NCBI GenBank assembly: GCA_025929455.1
Contig: JAICMB010000003.1
Coordinates: forward strand, 1-23,408
DNA length: 23,408 nucleotides
DNA from: Bryobacteraceae bacterium
GTDB lineage: Bacteria; Acidobacteriota; Terriglobia; Bryobacterales; Bryobacteraceae
Direction: 5' to 3'
Shown one piece after another: positions 1 to 7,787 of the stretch; the first letter of the stretch is position 1, and each line of letters opens with the position of its first letter. The position numbers were made by a program, and so were the translations under genes. Under the pieces are notes generated by a model. That model made no database searches, was not told the DNA's origin, and saw only the letters and a list, made by a program, of their open reading frames with translations.

Positions 1-180
1 CACAAGATCGATCCGCAACTCGACCGCGAGCGCGCCAAGGTGGTGAACGATCTGCTCTACACCGGCGCGGTGAAGGCCCTTGCGCTCGTCGATCGCCCGC
101 AAGTGACAAAGTGCGGCGCCACCAACGCAACTGGCGATGAACTGATCACGGACGGGCGCATCGCCGTTGTTGAGTTCTGA
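1..180 (+). CDS. C-terminal fragment of a probable LssY_C-type protein
   Basis: The frame is open from the first base and ends at a TGA at 178-180, giving the last 59 residues of a protein whose start lies outside the window. The tail reads HKIDPQLDRERAKVV, then a hydrophobic stretch, then NATGDELITDGRIAVVEF. A 'H-x-I-D-P-x-x-D-x-E-R' block followed by 'NATGD...TDGR' resembles, from memory, the C-terminal domain called LssY_C, often found at the end of PAP2 or DedA-type membrane proteins. That assignment is tentative because only the tail is visible. The gene converges with the isomerase on the minus strand, leaving 11 bases between the two stop codons. No terminator hairpin is visible in that gap. 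Confidence 0.6.
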   Translation, partial: HKIDPQLDRERAKVVNDLLYTGAVKALALVDRPQVTKCGATNATGDELITDGRIAVVEF

Positions 181-191
181 GCGGCGGCGCG

Positions 192-1106
192 TCAGCTTAG
201 ATTCCGAACCGTCATTTCGATCAGCTTGCGAGTGCCCGCGTACGGATCGGGGCCGCCCTCCCATTCCATCGAGTAGTAGCCTTTATACCCGCTGGCCTTG
301 GCAATCGCGAACGTCTTGTCGACATCCACGCGGTACACTTTCGCGCCGTCCACTTCGGAATCCTTCACGTGCGAGATGTTGTAGGCGTGCGCGAACATCG
401 CGCGCACCGCATCATAGTTGTAATCCGGCCCGCCGAGCAGCATGGAATTACAAAAATCGGGCAGCGCGTGCAGCCACGGCGTCTCGGCACGCTCGATCAC
501 CTGCACGATGAACTGCGCCGATTCGCTGCGCGGATCGTCGTTTTCGAGATTGATTACGACATTGCGCTTCTCGCCGTACTGCGCCACCGCTCGCAAGCTG
601 TCGGCCGCGCGTTCCACGTCCGGCTTGCTGTCCTTCGCCGGGCGAATGCTCACGCGTATGCTCGGGCAATCGAGCGCCACCGCCGCATCGACCCAGCGCT
701 TGGCATCCTCGACTGCAGACGCGCGCTTCTGCGCATCAGCATCGTAGACGCTCGTGCGCGTGCCGACCGGCAGATTAATGATGCGCACGTGCACGTCGTC
801 CGCCGCCTTCTTCAACTGCACCAGATACGCCGGCTCCGTAGACGGGAAATGCTCTCCGAGCAACTCCACGTTATGCACGTTGAAGCGCTCCACTACCATT
901 TTCGGAAACGCGGTCAGCGGCATCGGAATCGGGCGATTCGGGCCAGAATGCACGATATCATCGCGAAACGGATACGACGCCACCGCGATGCGCTCACGCG
1001 GTGCAACCGGGAAGTGAATATCAGGCGCCTTCGCAAACAGCGAACGTGCGCTTCCGGCTAGCAAAATGCCCCCGGCGCTCTTGAGCAACTCGCGACGATG
1101 CATCAT
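192..1106 (-). CDS. Tat-exported sugar phosphate isomerase/epimerase-like TIM barrel
   Basis: A 304-residue protein starts MMHRRELLKSAGG and continues into a small hydrophobic stretch ending near SLFAKA, a twin-arginine (Tat) signal. It should therefore act outside the cytoplasm, or bring a cofactor-loaded partner there. The rest is an AP-endonuclease-2/xylose-isomerase-like barrel. Candidate metal ligands are the Glu in VINLENDD, the Asp in ALPDFCN, the His in ISHVKD and the Glu in SMEWEGG, a usual E-D-H-E layout. Family members isomerise, epimerise or eliminate from (keto)sugars; the substrate cannot be read here. It is divergent from the GMC oxidoreductase with only 22 bases between start codons. 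Homologues of both types often sit together in sugar-oxidation loci, so a role on an oxidised (for example 3-keto) sugar is an inference. No clear Shine-Dalgarno is visible. Confidence 0.85.
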   Translation of the reverse strand: MMHRRELLKSAGGILLAGSARSLFAKAPDIHFPVAPRERIAVASYPFRDDIVHSGPNRPIPMPLTAFPKMVVERFNVHNVELLGEHFPSTEPAYLVQLKKAADDVHVRIINLPVGTRTSVYDADAQKRASAVEDAKRWVDAAVALDCPSIRVSIRPAKDSKPDVERAADSLRAVAQYGEKRNVVINLENDDPRSESAQFIVQVIERAETPWLHALPDFCNSMLLGGPDYNYDAVRAMFAHAYNISHVKDSEVDGAKVYRVDVDKTFAIAKASGYKGYYSMEWEGGPDPYAGTRKLIEMTVRNLS

Positions 1107-1128
1107 AGAAGTAAGGCGATCAACAGAA

Positions 1129-2913
1129 ATGCCAACCCATCAAGGAATCGATCAGGATGTAGACCTGAAGACAGTTTACGATGCCGTCATTGTCGGATCC
1201 GGTGCCGCGGGCGGCATGGCCGCACACGTCCTCACCTCTCACGGATTGAAGGTCCTGCTGCTCGAAGCCGGCAAAGACCTCAACGTGACCAAAGAATTGA
1301 AATCCATGCAGTGGCCCTACGACCACCCGCGCCGCGGAGCCCTGCCCCCCACCTATCACGCGCTCGGCTACAACGAATACAACATTCGCAACCCACCCTA
1401 CGCCGCGGGCATGCGCTATCCGCACGTGCAGTCGTACGTGCAGGGATGGAACGGCGCCGACTACAGCAAGAACATTCTCGTAGACGAAAAGGAAAATCCT
1501 TACACCGGCACCAAGTACGCATGGGTGCGCGCGCGCTGCATCGGCGGCAAGACCAACATCTGGGGCCGTCTCGCGCTGCGCCTCTCCGATTACGATTTCA
1601 AGGCCGCGTCGCGCGACGGCTTTGGCGAGGACTGGCCCATCTCCTACGCCGATATCGCTCCCTACTACGACAAAGTAGATCTCTACTTAGGGGTGTCCGG
1701 CCATAAAGAGAATCTGCCGTATCTGCCGGACAGCCTTTTTCAGCGTGCCATTCGCCTCACCCCCGCCGAAATCAAGCTGCGCGAGAGCCTCGGCAAAATG
1801 GGCCGCGTGCTCACGCCCTACCGCGCCGGCGTTACGACTGACGGTCTGAAGCACAACAAGTACCGCAGCCGCTGTTATGGCCGCGGCGCATGCGACCGCC
1901 GCACCGGCGGATGCGACATACATGCCGCTTTCGATTCGCCAACCGGCCTCATCTGGCCCGCGCTCGACACCGGCAACCTCGTCCTGCGGCCCAATTCGAC
2001 GGTTTACGAAGTATCGGTCGACAAAAATACCGGTAAAGCACGCGGCGTCAACTTCATCGACAGCGAAACGCGGAAAACGTATGAAGCCCGCGGCAAGGTT
2101 GTCATCCTGGCCGCGTCCACGCTCGAATCCGCGCGCCTGCTGCTGTTGTCCAAATCAGCGCAGCATCCCAACGGGATCGCGAATTCCAGCGGCCACGTCG
2201 GGCACAACTTCTGCGAGCACATCATGGGGCCCGGGATCACCGGTCTCGTAAAGAACCTCGTCGGCAAGCCGCGAACACTAGATGATGGCAAGCCCGGCAG
2301 CTTCTACGTCGCGCGCTTCCGCAACCTCGCCGATAAGCAAAAGAATTTCATTCGCGGTTATGGGTTCGAAGGGAGCAGCGGCTGCCCCATGATTCCCGGC
2401 AACATTTTCGATACCCCGGGCTTCGGCAGCGATTACAAGAAGGCCGTACGGGACCACGCCGGCGCATACATCAGCATGGGCGCGTTTGGCGAGGTTCTGC
2501 CGCGCTACGAAAACTACGTGGCCATCGATCCGAATGTGAAGGATAAATGGGGCGTGCCGGTGCTTCAGTTCCACTACAAGTTCGGCCCGAATGAGAAAGC
2601 CATGGCCGCCGATATGGCGGACTCCGCGCGCGAAATGTTCGAGGAAGCGGGGATCGAAATCATCAACGTGCAGCGCCGCGAGCTTACCGAAGGCTGGTCC
2701 ATTCACGAATTGGGAACTTCGCGCATGGGCAACGATCCGAAGAAATCCGTCGTCAATCAATTCCAGCAGTGCCACGACGTCAAGAATCTTATGGTCGTGG
2801 ACGGCAGTACGCACGTAAACGCGTCCTGCCAGAACCCGACCTGGACCATCATGGCGCTGGCGTGGCGATCCTGCGATCACATTGCGGACCAGCTTAAGAA
2901 AGGGGAAGTGTAA
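1129..2913 (+). CDS. GMC-family FAD oxidoreductase (sugar dehydrogenase-type large subunit)
   Basis: A 594-residue flavoprotein of the glucose-methanol-choline family. The dinucleotide-binding motif GSGAAGG lies at residues 23-29, with the usual LLLEAG strand end at 44-49. The C-terminal GMC domain carries HELGTSRMG (about 526-534) and then VVDGS...NASCQNPTWTIMALAWR. By analogy with the family, His526 and Asn569 are the likely catalytic pair. I chose ATG 1129 (MPTHQGID) because the upstream in-frame ATG at 1066 lies inside the divergent isomerase gene and adds an unconserved-looking tail. The protein has no signal peptide. The next gene, a gluconate-2-dehydrogenase subunit-3 protein, overlaps the stop by one base (TAATG) and has a Tat signal, so the two probably fold together and are co-exported. 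It likely oxidises a sugar or glycoside hydroxyl and passes electrons to a cytochrome not seen here. Confidence 0.93.
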   Translation: MPTHQGIDQDVDLKTVYDAVIVGSGAAGGMAAHVLTSHGLKVLLLEAGKDLNVTKELKSMQWPYDHPRRGALPPTYHALGYNEYNIRNPPYAAGMRYPHVQSYVQGWNGADYSKNILVDEKENPYTGTKYAWVRARCIGGKTNIWGRLALRLSDYDFKAASRDGFGEDWPISYADIAPYYDKVDLYLGVSGHKENLPYLPDSLFQRAIRLTPAEIKLRESLGKMGRVLTPYRAGVTTDGLKHNKYRSRCYGRGACDRRTGGCDIHAAFDSPTGLIWPALDTGNLVLRPNSTVYEVSVDKNTGKARGVNFIDSETRKTYEARGKVVILAASTLESARLLLLSKSAQHPNGIANSSGHVGHNFCEHIMGPGITGLVKNLVGKPRTLDDGKPGSFYVARFRNLADKQKNFIRGYGFEGSSGCPMIPGNIFDTPGFGSDYKKAVRDHAGAYISMGAFGEVLPRYENYVAIDPNVKDKWGVPVLQFHYKFGPNEKAMAADMADSAREMFEEAGIEIINVQRRELTEGWSIHELGTSRMGNDPKKSVVNQFQQCHDVKNLMVVDGSTHVNASCQNPTWTIMALAWRSCDHIADQLKKGEV

Positions 2914-3485
2914 TGGAAGATCAATCGAGACGGGAGCTGTTCCGGATCGTGGCGGGCGCCGCTGTTGCCGTACCCGCAATGGCGCAGCAGGCGCAACAAC
3001 AGGCGCCGGCCCCGAAGTTCTTCACGCCCGAAGAATTCAGAATGGTCGACGAGTTGAGCGAAATCATTATTCCCGCCGACGACCATTCGCCCGGCGCGCG
3101 CGCCGCCGGCGTTGCGGGGTACATCGACAAGGAAGTCGCGGAGGCGTTCATCGACACGCCGCGCAGCGACTGGCGCGAAGGGCTGAAGCTAGTCGACAAT
3201 CTTTCCCGCGAAATGAACGGGAAGCCATTTCTCGAAGCGACGCCCGAGCAGCGCGTCGACGTCGTTACACGTATGGCCCGGAACGAGAAGCATCCGAAAA
3301 GCAAAGAAGAGATTTTCTTTTCCGTGGTGAAGCATCGTACCGCGCACGCGTACTACACCTCCGATATCGGCATCCACAAGGAAATCGAATACAAAGGTAA
3401 CGTTCTGTTGAATCAGTTCGTCGGATACGATGCGGGTTCCGTGCCCGTCCACGCTACGCCCGTGCCTCCACCGCCGGAATCGTAG
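2913..3485 (+). CDS. Gluconate 2-dehydrogenase subunit 3 family protein (Tat-exported small subunit)
   Basis: A 190-residue protein beginning MEDQSRRELFRIVAGAA, a twin-arginine signal with a probable cleavage after AMA near residue 24. The mature part opens FFTPEEFRMVDELSEIIIPADDHSPGARAAGV, the hallmark start of the gluconate 2-dehydrogenase subunit-3 family (PF13618). It continues with YIDKEVAEAF and, later, VKHRTAHAYYTSDIGI. In characterised relatives this subunit has no redox centre; it chaperones the GMC flavoprotein and supplies the Tat signal. The ATG overlaps the GMC stop (TAATG), which implies translational coupling. The C-terminus is proline-rich (ATPVPPPPES). No cytochrome subunit gene follows, so the electron acceptor is encoded elsewhere or is a soluble cytochrome. 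Confidence 0.92.
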   Translation: MEDQSRRELFRIVAGAAVAVPAMAQQAQQQAPAPKFFTPEEFRMVDELSEIIIPADDHSPGARAAGVAGYIDKEVAEAFIDTPRSDWREGLKLVDNLSREMNGKPFLEATPEQRVDVVTRMARNEKHPKSKEEIFFSVVKHRTAHAYYTSDIGIHKEIEYKGNVLLNQFVGYDAGSVPVHATPVPPPPES

Positions 3486-3534
3486 GGGCGGTACGGAAGC
3501 GTGACCGGCAGGGAGGCGGCTCTCGCTCGGTTAC

Positions 3535-3540
3535 CATAAT
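3535..3540 (+). promoter_or_regulatory. Possible -10 box (CATAAT) before the small exported protein
   Basis: CATAAT matches five of six bases of the sigma-70 -10 consensus, 14 bases before the ATG at 3555. It stands out in GC-rich DNA, but no convincing -35 box lies 16-18 bases upstream. It would be the promoter of the small protein and TonB receptor pair. Confidence 0.25.
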
Positions 3541-3554
3541 TGTTAGCTGTAAGA

Positions 3555-3845
3555 ATGCATACATATCGCGCACGGCCGCGCAAGATTACCATTCTATTGG
3601 CGCTCATCGTTTGCGTATTCTTCTTCGCGAGCGCGTTCGCCGCGGCCACGCACGATCATCCGGTCAAATCGCATTCGTGTGAGCTTTGCCACTGTGGCCC
3701 GGTGCTTACGGTTATCAGCCCGCGAACGGGTATCCTACCGCCGCAAGCCGCCGAATGGCGCAGCATCACCGACGAGACCAGCAGTTCCGCGAGCGCCCCC
3801 ACCCGCATTGCGGGTACGCGCGCTCCTCCCGCTGCTTCGTTCTAA
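3555..3845 (+). CDS. Small exported His/Cys-containing protein preceding a TonB receptor
   Basis: A 96-residue protein starting MHTYRARPRKITILL (a TTG 15 bases upstream in frame is a weaker alternative start). Residues about 10-30 form one hydrophobic segment ending SAFAAA, a signal peptide or membrane anchor. Next comes a His/Cys cluster, THDHPVKSHSCELCHCGPV, that could bind a metal. A low-complexity Ser/Thr/Ala region ends TRAPPAASF. Small proteins with an H/C cluster and an 'RGPPA/RAPPA' tail occur upstream of TonB receptors in Acidobacteriota; I know this as a recurring pattern, not as a characterised family. The gene stops 41 bases before the receptor start, so they are probably co-transcribed, and a metal-related role shared with the receptor is an inference. 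No strong ribosome site is visible. The reading frame could be spurious, but signal plus clustered Cys/His argues that it is real. Confidence 0.6.
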   Translation: MHTYRARPRKITILLALIVCVFFFASAFAAATHDHPVKSHSCELCHCGPVLTVISPRTGILPPQAAEWRSITDETSSSASAPTRIAGTRAPPAASF

Positions 3846-3886
3846 TTTCCGAACGAAGAAAACAGAAGGGAGCTTTTACGATACAC

Positions 3887-6451
3887 ATGCGACTTTGGAG
3901 CGCTACGATCGCGGCGCTCGTGATTGCCATGCCGGCGATGGCGGGCGTGCCACCACAAAATGCCGGGACCTCGGGAACCGTCGACGTACTCGTTACCGAT
4001 CCGTCGGGCGCGGTGATCCCCGGCGCGACCGTTAAGATGACGAACCCCGTTACGGGCTACCAAAAAACGGCCGCGACCGATGCGACCGGCGCGGCCCACT
4101 TCACAACCGTTCCGCCCAACCCCTATCACGTGCAAGCGACGATGGCGGGGTTCCAGCCTGCGTCCCAGGATGTGCAGGTGCGCTCGTCCGTGCCCGTCAA
4201 TCTGACAGTTAAGCTCCAAGTGGCGGCGGCGACTGAAACGGTCGAAGTACATTCCGAGGCCAATGACATTCTGGAGCCTGTGCCTTCGCCGCACACCGAT
4301 GTGGACTCGACGTTGATTGCGAAGCTGCCGACGCAGGACATCGGCCAGGGCATCACGGATGTGCTGTCCCTTTCCGTTCCCGGCGTCGTCAAAGATTCCA
4401 ACGGCTTTATACACCCGCTTGGCGATCACGCGGAGACGCAGTATTCCGTCGACAACCAGCCAATTACGAATCAACAGAACAAGCAGGCGTCGAATCAGTT
4501 CCCGGTGAACGCGTTCCAATCGTTCGAAGCGGTGGAAGGCGGCATCCCGCCGGAGTATGGCGACAAAGCAAGCCTGGTGGTGAACGCCATTACGCGATCC
4601 GCACTTAGTGCGACGAAGCCCTTCGGCAGTTTCTCTACGTACTACGGATCGTTCGGACAGGTCGGTGAGAACGCTTCTTTCGGCATCGGCACGCCCCGCC
4701 TCGGAAACTTTTTCGCCGCCAACTCACAGCGCAGTGGGCGCTATCTCGATACGCCGGAGTTCGAGCCGATGCACGACATCGGCAACAGCGAACAATTTTT
4801 CGATCGCTTCGATTATCTGCTGACGCAAAACGACACGTTGCACGCCAACTTCTTCATCGCGCGGTCCTGGTTTCAGATTCCCAATACCTATGACCAGCAG
4901 TTTGCGGGTCAGGACCAGCGTCAGCAGGTGCGCACGATCGATTTTTCTCCCGGTTGGGTACACCTGTTCGGCGCGACGACGATCCTGACGGTCACGCCAT
5001 ACTTTCATCGCGATCGCGTGCAATACTTCCCGAGCCGCGACATCTTCTCCGACCAGCCCGCCACTATCGCGCAGGACCGCACGCTCGAAGACGCCGGCCT
5101 GAAGGCCGACGTGGCATACGTGCACGGCATTCACAATGCCAAGGCAGGCGTTTAGGTCACGCGCACCGGCATCGATGAAGACTTCACATTCGGCATCACC
5201 GATCCCGCGTTTAACGCGCCCTGTCTGATGCCCAACGGCACCGTGGTAGCGTGCACGGTGCCGGGCGCCGCGCCGAACCCCCAGTTTCAACCCGGTCTCA
5301 CACGGTATGATCTTACGCGCGGAGGCGGTCCGTTCCATTTTGCCGATAACGGCGCGATCAAGGAGTACGCGGCTTTTCTTCAGGACACCATTACGCTAGG
5401 CGGGTTCAGCATCATGGCGGGACTTCGCGGCGACATCTATCGCGGCATCACCGCCGACAACGCTATCGAGCCGCGCGTCGGAATTTCATATCTTGTCAAG
5501 CCCACGCATACCGTCCTGCGCGCATCGTATTCGCGCTTTTTCGAGACGCCGTATAATGAGAATCTGCTGCTTTCGAATCAGACCGGAATCGGCGGTCTCG
5601 CCGAAAATCCAGGCGAGTTCAGCGGGGCCGCATTGAAACCGGGCCGCCGCGACCAGTACCAAGCCGGCCTGCAGCAGGCGATCGGGAAGATTATCGTCGT
5701 TGACGGGTCGTATTTCTGGAAGTACACCGATCGCGCGTACGATTTTGACAATCTCTTCAACACGCCTATCGCGTTCCCCATCGAGTGGCGGAAATCGAAG
5801 ATCGACGGCGTTACCGTCCGCATCAACCTCGCGAATCTTGGCGGCTTCAATGCGTACACCGTCATGGGTCACACGCGCGCCCGCTTCTTCGGACCCGAAG
5901 TCGGCGGGCTACTCTTCAACTCGCCGGTTTCAACAGGGGTGTTCCGCATCGATCACGATGAGGCTTTCGAGCAGACGACCAATCTACGGTATCAGTACAA
6001 GAAAAACGGGCCGTGGGTGTCGTTTACCTGGCGGTACGACAGCGGGCAGGTGGCCGGAAGCGTGCCCGATCTCGCGTCCGCCCTGGCGCTCACGGCGGAT
6101 GAGCAGCAGACCATCGGATTCTTTTGCGGCGACGTCATGGCCACGCTTTCACGCCCGTTGACCGCGGCAGACTGCACGGCGCAGAACTACGGCGCCAAGC
6201 GCCTCCGCATTCCGGCGCCGGGCACCGAAAACGATGACACCAACCCACCGCGTATCGCGCCCCGTAATATGTTCGACGTGGGTGTCGGCACGGATAATCT
6301 CTTTCGTACGGATCGCTATCGTTGGACGCTGCAGCTCACCGCAGTTAACATAACTAACGAAGTGGCGCTCTATAACTTCCTATCTACGTTCAGCGGGACT
6401 CACTTTGTAACTCCACGCGCCTACCGTGCCGAGCTTGGACTCGTATTTTGA
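3887..6451 (+). pseudogene. TonB-dependent receptor with N-terminal carboxypeptidase-regulatory domain, interrupted by an in-frame TAG
   Basis: Read through one internal stop, this frame encodes an 855-codon outer-membrane receptor. MRLWSATIAALVIAMPAMA is a signal peptide, and ATG 3887 follows a purine-rich AGAAGGGA at 3864-3871. Residues about 30-125 form a carboxypeptidase-regulatory beta-sandwich (SGTVDVLVTDPSGAVIPGA, then YHVQATMAGF). A plug-like region follows, with VDNQPITNQQNKQ and VEGGIPPEYGDKASLVV, then beta-barrel sequence finishing in AELGLVF with the C-terminal Phe typical of barrel proteins. TAG at 5153-5155 splits it into 422 and 432 codons; both halves stay in the same frame, with no other stop or frameshift. 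The downstream half continues at once with VTRTGIDEDFTFGITDPAF, typical barrel sequence for this family. A CAG-to-TAG change is the simplest origin. The truncated product would lack most of the barrel. A sequencing error or readthrough cannot be excluded. The ligand is unknown. Confidence 0.85.
5153..5155 (+). other. Internal amber (TAG) codon in the TonB receptor
   Basis: This single in-frame TAG is the only break between two halves of one receptor. The flanking residues are HNAKAGV before and VTRTGID after. Relatives as I recall them carry Gln here (KAGVQ), so one C-to-T transition from CAG explains it. The next base is G. Confidence 0.9.
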
Positions 6452-6520
6452 ATGAATTTTCGCGTGCACCCGTAACCTTCGCTGTGCTTTTGTCGTTATG
6501 TAATTAAATCCCCGTTACGA

Positions 6521-6561
6521 CGGCGGACGCTCACACCCCCTTCACCCACGAGCGTCCGCCG
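6521..6561 (+). terminator. Perfect 12-bp inverted repeat after the TonB receptor
   Basis: CGGCGGACGCTC at 6521-6532 pairs perfectly with GAGCGTCCGCCG at 6550-6561 across a 17-base C-rich loop. It starts 69 bases after the receptor stop and ends 24 bases before the next ATG. A strong GC stem in this position could end the receptor transcript. The bases after it are C-rich (CCCCCTTCC) with no U-tract, so a classic intrinsic terminator is not shown. It could instead be a protein-binding site or an mRNA 3'-end stabiliser. Confidence 0.45.
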
Positions 6562-6585
6562 CCCCCTTCCTGATAGGCTCGCTCC

Positions 6586-7773
6586 ATGTCCCCCAGTCCT
6601 GCGTTAACGCTTGCGCCCTCTCGCGTGCGCGCCGCAGTGTGCACCGCGATTCTCGCAGCCGCGGCCATACTCGCATGGCAGGCGCTCACGGTCCACTTCA
6701 ATTACGGCGATGACTGGAGCGGCCTGTTCTATACCGGAGCGGGGATCAGGCAACCGCCCGCCGTAGCCGCCGAGCAGATTCGCACCGTTAACGACGGCCT
6801 TGGCTACGACGGTCAGTATTATCATTTCATCGCCCACGATCCGCTTCTCCTGCGTGGTTCCTCTGCCTACGTCGATAACCCGCGTCTACGCTGGCGGCGC
6901 ATTCTCGTCCCGGCGCTCGCCTGCGCGTTCGCGTTCGGCCGCGATGAGCACATCGACAGCATGTACTTCGCGGTGATCGCCGCGTTCGCTCTGCTCGGCT
7001 CTTATTGGCTGGCGCGCTTTGCGCAGCAGCTTGGGTATTCTGCCGCGTGGGGGACCGCCTTTCTGCTCGTCCCCGCGACGCTCGTGTCCATCGATCGCAT
7101 GACTACCGATGTCGCGCTCGCCGCATTGTGCGTTGGCTTCGTTCTGCATAGCCGCTCGACCGGGCGCGACGGCGTGCTGGTGACGGTGCTTGCGCTTGCA
7201 CCGCTGGCGCGCGAAACCGGCCTCATCCTCATCGCCGCGTACGTGCTCGCGCAGGTTTTTCAGGGCAAATTTCGCCGCGCCGAGATGTTCAGCCTGGCGG
7301 CCGTCCCCGCGCTCGTTTGGTTCGGGTATGTTCATACTCAAACGGCTGCCGACGCTGAGCCCTGGCTCTCGCTGATCCCCTTGCGCGGCCTGCTCGGGCG
7401 AACCCTACACCTTTTTCCCGATCCGATGACCACGCCCTGGCTGCGCGATGCCGCCATTCTCGAATGTGTGGCACTCGCGGGAATCTGGCTGGCCCTTGCA
7501 TTCGCTGTCTACGTCGCCGTGCGACGCCGCTTCGGCCCGCTCGAATGCGCCATCTGCCTTTTTGGAATCCTCGCTGTAGCGCTCGGGAAACCCGACATCT
7601 GGAGCGGCGCGTACTCCTTCGCGCGCACGCAAACGCCGCTGCTGCTTCTGCTCGCGATGTGGGGCGCGCAGGTTCGGATCTGGACCGCAACCGCCCCGCT
7701 CGCTCTCGAACTCCCGCGCATTTTCCTGCAGTTTGAACCCCAGGCGAAACAAATCCTGCACGGGCTCCGTTAA
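6586..7773 (+). CDS. Polytopic membrane protein, GT-C glycosyltransferase-like
   Basis: A 395-residue integral membrane protein. Hydrophobic segments lie near residues 16-34, 107-118, 127-145, 155-167, 174-188, 200-225, 237-250, 292-312, 322-336 and 350-362. Between the first two is a long extracytoplasmic loop with GYDGQYYHFIAHDPLL. A 'YDGQ-[FY]-Y' loop after the first helix is frequent in bacterial GT-C-like membrane proteins that use lipid-linked sugar donors. The loop also contains acidic residues (NYGDDWSG) like the metal or donor-binding Asp of GT-C folds. Assignment to GT-C is by resemblance only, and the acceptor is unknown. The start is ATG 6586 (MSPSPALTLAPSRV). There is no Shine-Dalgarno, but TAGGCT lies six bases upstream, so a leaderless message is possible. 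The next gene begins 14 bases after the stop, suggesting an operon. Confidence 0.75.
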   Translation: MSPSPALTLAPSRVRAAVCTAILAAAAILAWQALTVHFNYGDDWSGLFYTGAGIRQPPAVAAEQIRTVNDGLGYDGQYYHFIAHDPLLLRGSSAYVDNPRLRWRRILVPALACAFAFGRDEHIDSMYFAVIAAFALLGSYWLARFAQQLGYSAAWGTAFLLVPATLVSIDRMTTDVALAALCVGFVLHSRSTGRDGVLVTVLALAPLARETGLILIAAYVLAQVFQGKFRRAEMFSLAAVPALVWFGYVHTQTAADAEPWLSLIPLRGLLGRTLHLFPDPMTTPWLRDAAILECVALAGIWLALAFAVYVAVRRRFGPLECAICLFGILAVALGKPDIWSGAYSFARTQTPLLLLLAMWGAQVRIWTATAPLALELPRIFLQFEPQAKQILHGLR

Positions 7774-7787
7774 AATACCGGAATCAC

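Noticed and set aside
1066..1128. Upstream start for the GMC oxidoreductase
   Set aside because: It lies within the divergent isomerase gene's signal-peptide coding region and adds residues without family character; ATG 1129 is nearer to the FAD motif, as usual.
3686..3886. Extended N-terminus for the TonB receptor from 3686
   Set aside because: It overlaps the small exported protein in another frame, and a clean signal peptide begins at ATG 3887. The extension would bury that signal.
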